From the NCBI GenBank assembly GCA_964509845.1, contig CAZDZG010000005.1:1-42332 (forward strand): DNA of 42,332 nt, read 5' to 3'. The position numbers and the translations under genes were made by a program. This document shows, piece by piece, positions 40,757-42,332 of this stretch (position 1 is its first letter; each line of letters begins with the position of its first letter). The notes beneath the pieces were generated by a model that did no database searches, was not told where the DNA came from, and saw nothing but the letters and a program-made list of their open reading frames with translations. Source of the DNA: WYZ-LMO6 sp964509845. Lineage in GTDB: Archaea > Hadarchaeota > Hadarchaeia > Hadarchaeales > WYZ-LMO6.

Positions 40757-42253
40757 ATGGGGTACATCCTGGCCCACGACCTGGGAACGGAGCTGAACAA
40801 GGCCTCGCTGGTGGACGAAGAGGGGAAGATGGTGGCCTACTGCACCAAGGAGTACGCCGTCTCCTACCCCAGACCGGGATGGGCGGAACAGGACCCCTTG
40901 AGCTGGTGGGAGGCCGTGAAGGAGACCACGGCAGAGGTGCTCAGGAAGGCCAAGGTGAAGCCCCAGGAGGTGGAGGCCCTGGTCTTCGACAGCATGATGT
41001 ACACGCTGGTGACGGTGAACGAGGAGGGGAAGCCCCTGCGTCCCGCCATCCTCTGGCTGGACACCAGGGCCAAGGCCCAGGCCGAGGAGCTCATGGGAAG
41101 GCTGGACCTACTGGGCATGCTGGAGAGGGGGGTGATCCCACCCACCTCCGCCAAGGACATCACCCCCAAAATCCTCTGGATAAAGCAGGAGGAGCCGGAG
41201 ATCTTCCGGAGGGCCAGGTTCGTGGACTCCAAGGACTACCTGATCTACCGTTGCGTAGGGGAGTTCTACACGGACTGGAGCTGCGCCAGCCTCTTCTGCC
41301 TCTTCAACTTCAGGGAGAAGAGGTGGGAGGAGGAGCTGGTGGAGGAGATGGGGCTCTCCCCCGACAGGCTTTCCATACCCGTGAAGAGCACGGAGGTGGT
41401 GGGGAACCTCACGGAAAAGGCTGCCTGGGAGCTGGGCCTCCCCAGAAAGGTGGAGGTGGTGTGCGGATGCGGGGATGCGACGGCCGTGGGGGTGGGGGCG
41501 GGGGGACCGCACCTCTACCTGGGTACCTCCGCCTGGGTGGGGATGCATGTGGAGGAGCCCCTCTTCGATCTTACCGGGGTGGGGAGCCTGTGTGCCGCCG
41601 ATCCCGAGAGGTTCTTCCTCATAGGTGAGATGGAGAATGCGGGCTCCTGTCTGAAGTGGTTCAGGGACCAGCTGGCCAGGGAGGAGAGGGAGAGGGGGGA
41701 GAGGATGGGGAGGGGGCCCTACGCCTTGCTGGACGAGATGGCTGGGAGGGTAGAGGCCGGATCGGGCAAGCTCCTTTTTCTTCCCTGGATGATGGGGGAG
41801 AGGTGCCCCTTCATCCAATCCACGGTGAGGGGGGCCTTCCTCAACCTGAGCTTCAGGCACACCAAGGCCCATCTGGTGAGGGCGGTAATGGAGGGAGTGG
41901 CCTATCACCTGAGGTGGATCGCGGAAGTGGTGGAGGGAATGGGCCTATCCCTCCCCTCCCTCAGGATCTGCGGGGGAGGGGCCAAGAGTGAGGTCTGGTC
42001 CCAGATCCTGGCCGACGTGCTGGGGAAGAAGGTGGAGAGGGTGGCCTCCCCCCACCACGTGGGCTCCCTAGGGGCCTCCATCGTGGCTAGGGTGGGCCTG
42101 GGGAAAACGGACTTCCGCTCCGCCGAAAGGGAGGTGAAAGTGGAAAGGGAGTTCCTTCCCTCCGAGGGAAGGGAAATTTACGACCCCCTGTACCGGGAGT
42201 TCAAGTCCCTCCAGCCGATGCTTTCGGAGTTCTTCGAGCGCCTTAATGCCTGA
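40757..42253 (+). CDS. FGGY-family carbohydrate kinase (xylulokinase-like)
   Basis: 498 aa. N-terminal AHDLGTELNKASLVD (phosphate 1, DxGT), WAEQDPLSWW, the ILWLDTRAKAQ segment, GCGDATAVGVGAG (catalytic Asp), YLGTSAWVG and the C-terminal RICGGGAKSEVWSQILADVLG identify a full-length FGGY sugar kinase closest in pattern to xylulokinases. It probably phosphorylates a ketose, polyol or sugar acid that supplies the RuBisCO-like protein. Adjacent in the same transcript (7-bp gap). Confidence 0.92.
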   Translation: MGYILAHDLGTELNKASLVDEEGKMVAYCTKEYAVSYPRPGWAEQDPLSWWEAVKETTAEVLRKAKVKPQEVEALVFDSMMYTLVTVNEEGKPLRPAILWLDTRAKAQAEELMGRLDLLGMLERGVIPPTSAKDITPKILWIKQEEPEIFRRARFVDSKDYLIYRCVGEFYTDWSCASLFCLFNFREKRWEEELVEEMGLSPDRLSIPVKSTEVVGNLTEKAAWELGLPRKVEVVCGCGDATAVGVGAGGPHLYLGTSAWVGMHVEEPLFDLTGVGSLCAADPERFFLIGEMENAGSCLKWFRDQLAREERERGERMGRGPYALLDEMAGRVEAGSGKLLFLPWMMGERCPFIQSTVRGAFLNLSFRHTKAHLVRAVMEGVAYHLRWIAEVVEGMGLSLPSLRICGGGAKSEVWSQILADVLGKKVERVASPHHVGSLGASIVARVGLGKTDFRSAEREVKVEREFLPSEGREIYDPLYREFKSLQPMLSEFFERLNA

Positions 42254-42332
42254 TCATATGTCCACCACCGCCTGGACCACCGCCCTCCCCTCCTCCCTCC
42301 TTACCTCCATGAGGTGATAGGTAACGGCCTTC
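42254..42332 (-). CDS. Partial CDS, C-terminus only
   Basis: The minus strand is open from the window edge to a TGA at 42254-42256 with 25 codons ending in AVVQAVVDI, in the same codon style as the neighbours. Too short to assign to a family. It abuts the kinase stop without a gap, consistent with a convergent gene continuing outside the window. Confidence 0.5.
   Translation of the reverse strand, partial: KAVTYHLMEVRREEGRAVVQAVVDI

Noticed and set aside
1..42332. CRISPR array, insertion sequence or integrated virus
   Set aside because: No regularly spaced repeats, transposase or integrase motifs or terminal inverted repeats were found.

Overview
The window is archaeal chromosomal DNA. The markers are GatD/GatE (the archaeal Gln-tRNA amidotransferase), a 51-residue Sec61-beta-type SecG, a PIN-domain/PilT-like ATPase, Tsr3, an AK6/Fap7-type kinase, archaeal-length PurA, family-4 uracil-DNA glycosylase, and TATA boxes centred 25-28 nt before many start codons (leaderless transcription). 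The oxygen-independent ribonucleotide reductase (NrdD/NrdG), many Fe-S enzymes and a 2-hydroxyacyl-CoA dehydratase/benzoyl-CoA-reductase-like cluster point to a strict anaerobe. DNA is GC-rich with strongly purine-rich coding strands (AGG for Arg, GAG for Glu). No methanogenesis, rRNA, tRNA or CRISPR locus is visible. A deep euryarchaeal-type lineage (for example Hadarchaeota-like) is possible, but the sequence alone does not settle it.

Layout. 0.1-4.2 kb (minus): an operon of a PH-domain membrane protein, a GT2 glycosyltransferase and molybdenum-cofactor genes moeA, mobB (with an Fe-S extension) and moaA. 4.3-5.8 kb (plus): YjbQ-family protein, a DEDD-type exonuclease and uracil-DNA glycosylase. 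5.8-13.8 kb: queC, gatD, an RND/MMPL exporter, gatE and glmS. 13.8-14.2 kb: a decayed trehalose-phosphatase-like gene. 14.3-18.0 kb: an L-2-hydroxyglutarate-oxidase-like flavoprotein, a sugar nucleotidyltransferase with a probable cupin tail, purA and an AK6-like kinase. 18.0-23.7 kb: MBL hydrolase, htpX, secG, PIN-ATPase, tsr3, a radical SAM/SPASM protein and a DUF488 protein. 23.7-28.7 kb: amidohydrolase, four-CBS protein, GlyRS, AEC permease, dCMP-deaminase-type enzyme. 28.7-32.3 kb: a winged-helix/YwgA-like regulator divergent from nrdG-nrdD.

32.4-42.3 kb is the accessory-looking part and the most interesting. Seven tightly packed minus-strand genes encode two HgdB/BcrB/C-type subunits, a small Cys protein, two BcrA/BcrD/HgdC-type activators, a short protein resembling the middle of acetyl-CoA synthase (CdhC/AcsB) with a CxxCx5C motif, and a CooC/AcsF-type P-loop ATPase that appears to start at CTG. 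This looks like an ATP-driven low-potential electron-transfer enzyme combined with nickel-enzyme-type maturation parts. Divergent from it are a saccharopine-dehydrogenase-like oxidoreductase, a RuBisCO-like protein that keeps the carbamylated-Lys metal site but lacks several RuBP-handling residues, and an FGGY sugar kinase 7 bp behind it, which suggests an uncharacterised sugar or sugar-acid phosphate route.

Genome organisation is very compact. Six convergent gene pairs overlap at their 3' ends, by 4 to 48 nt, and many same-strand genes overlap by 4-20 nt. Only two stretches above 300 nt lack an intact gene: 13829-14255 (pseudogene) and 18972-19280 (two promoters plus an unexplained middle).
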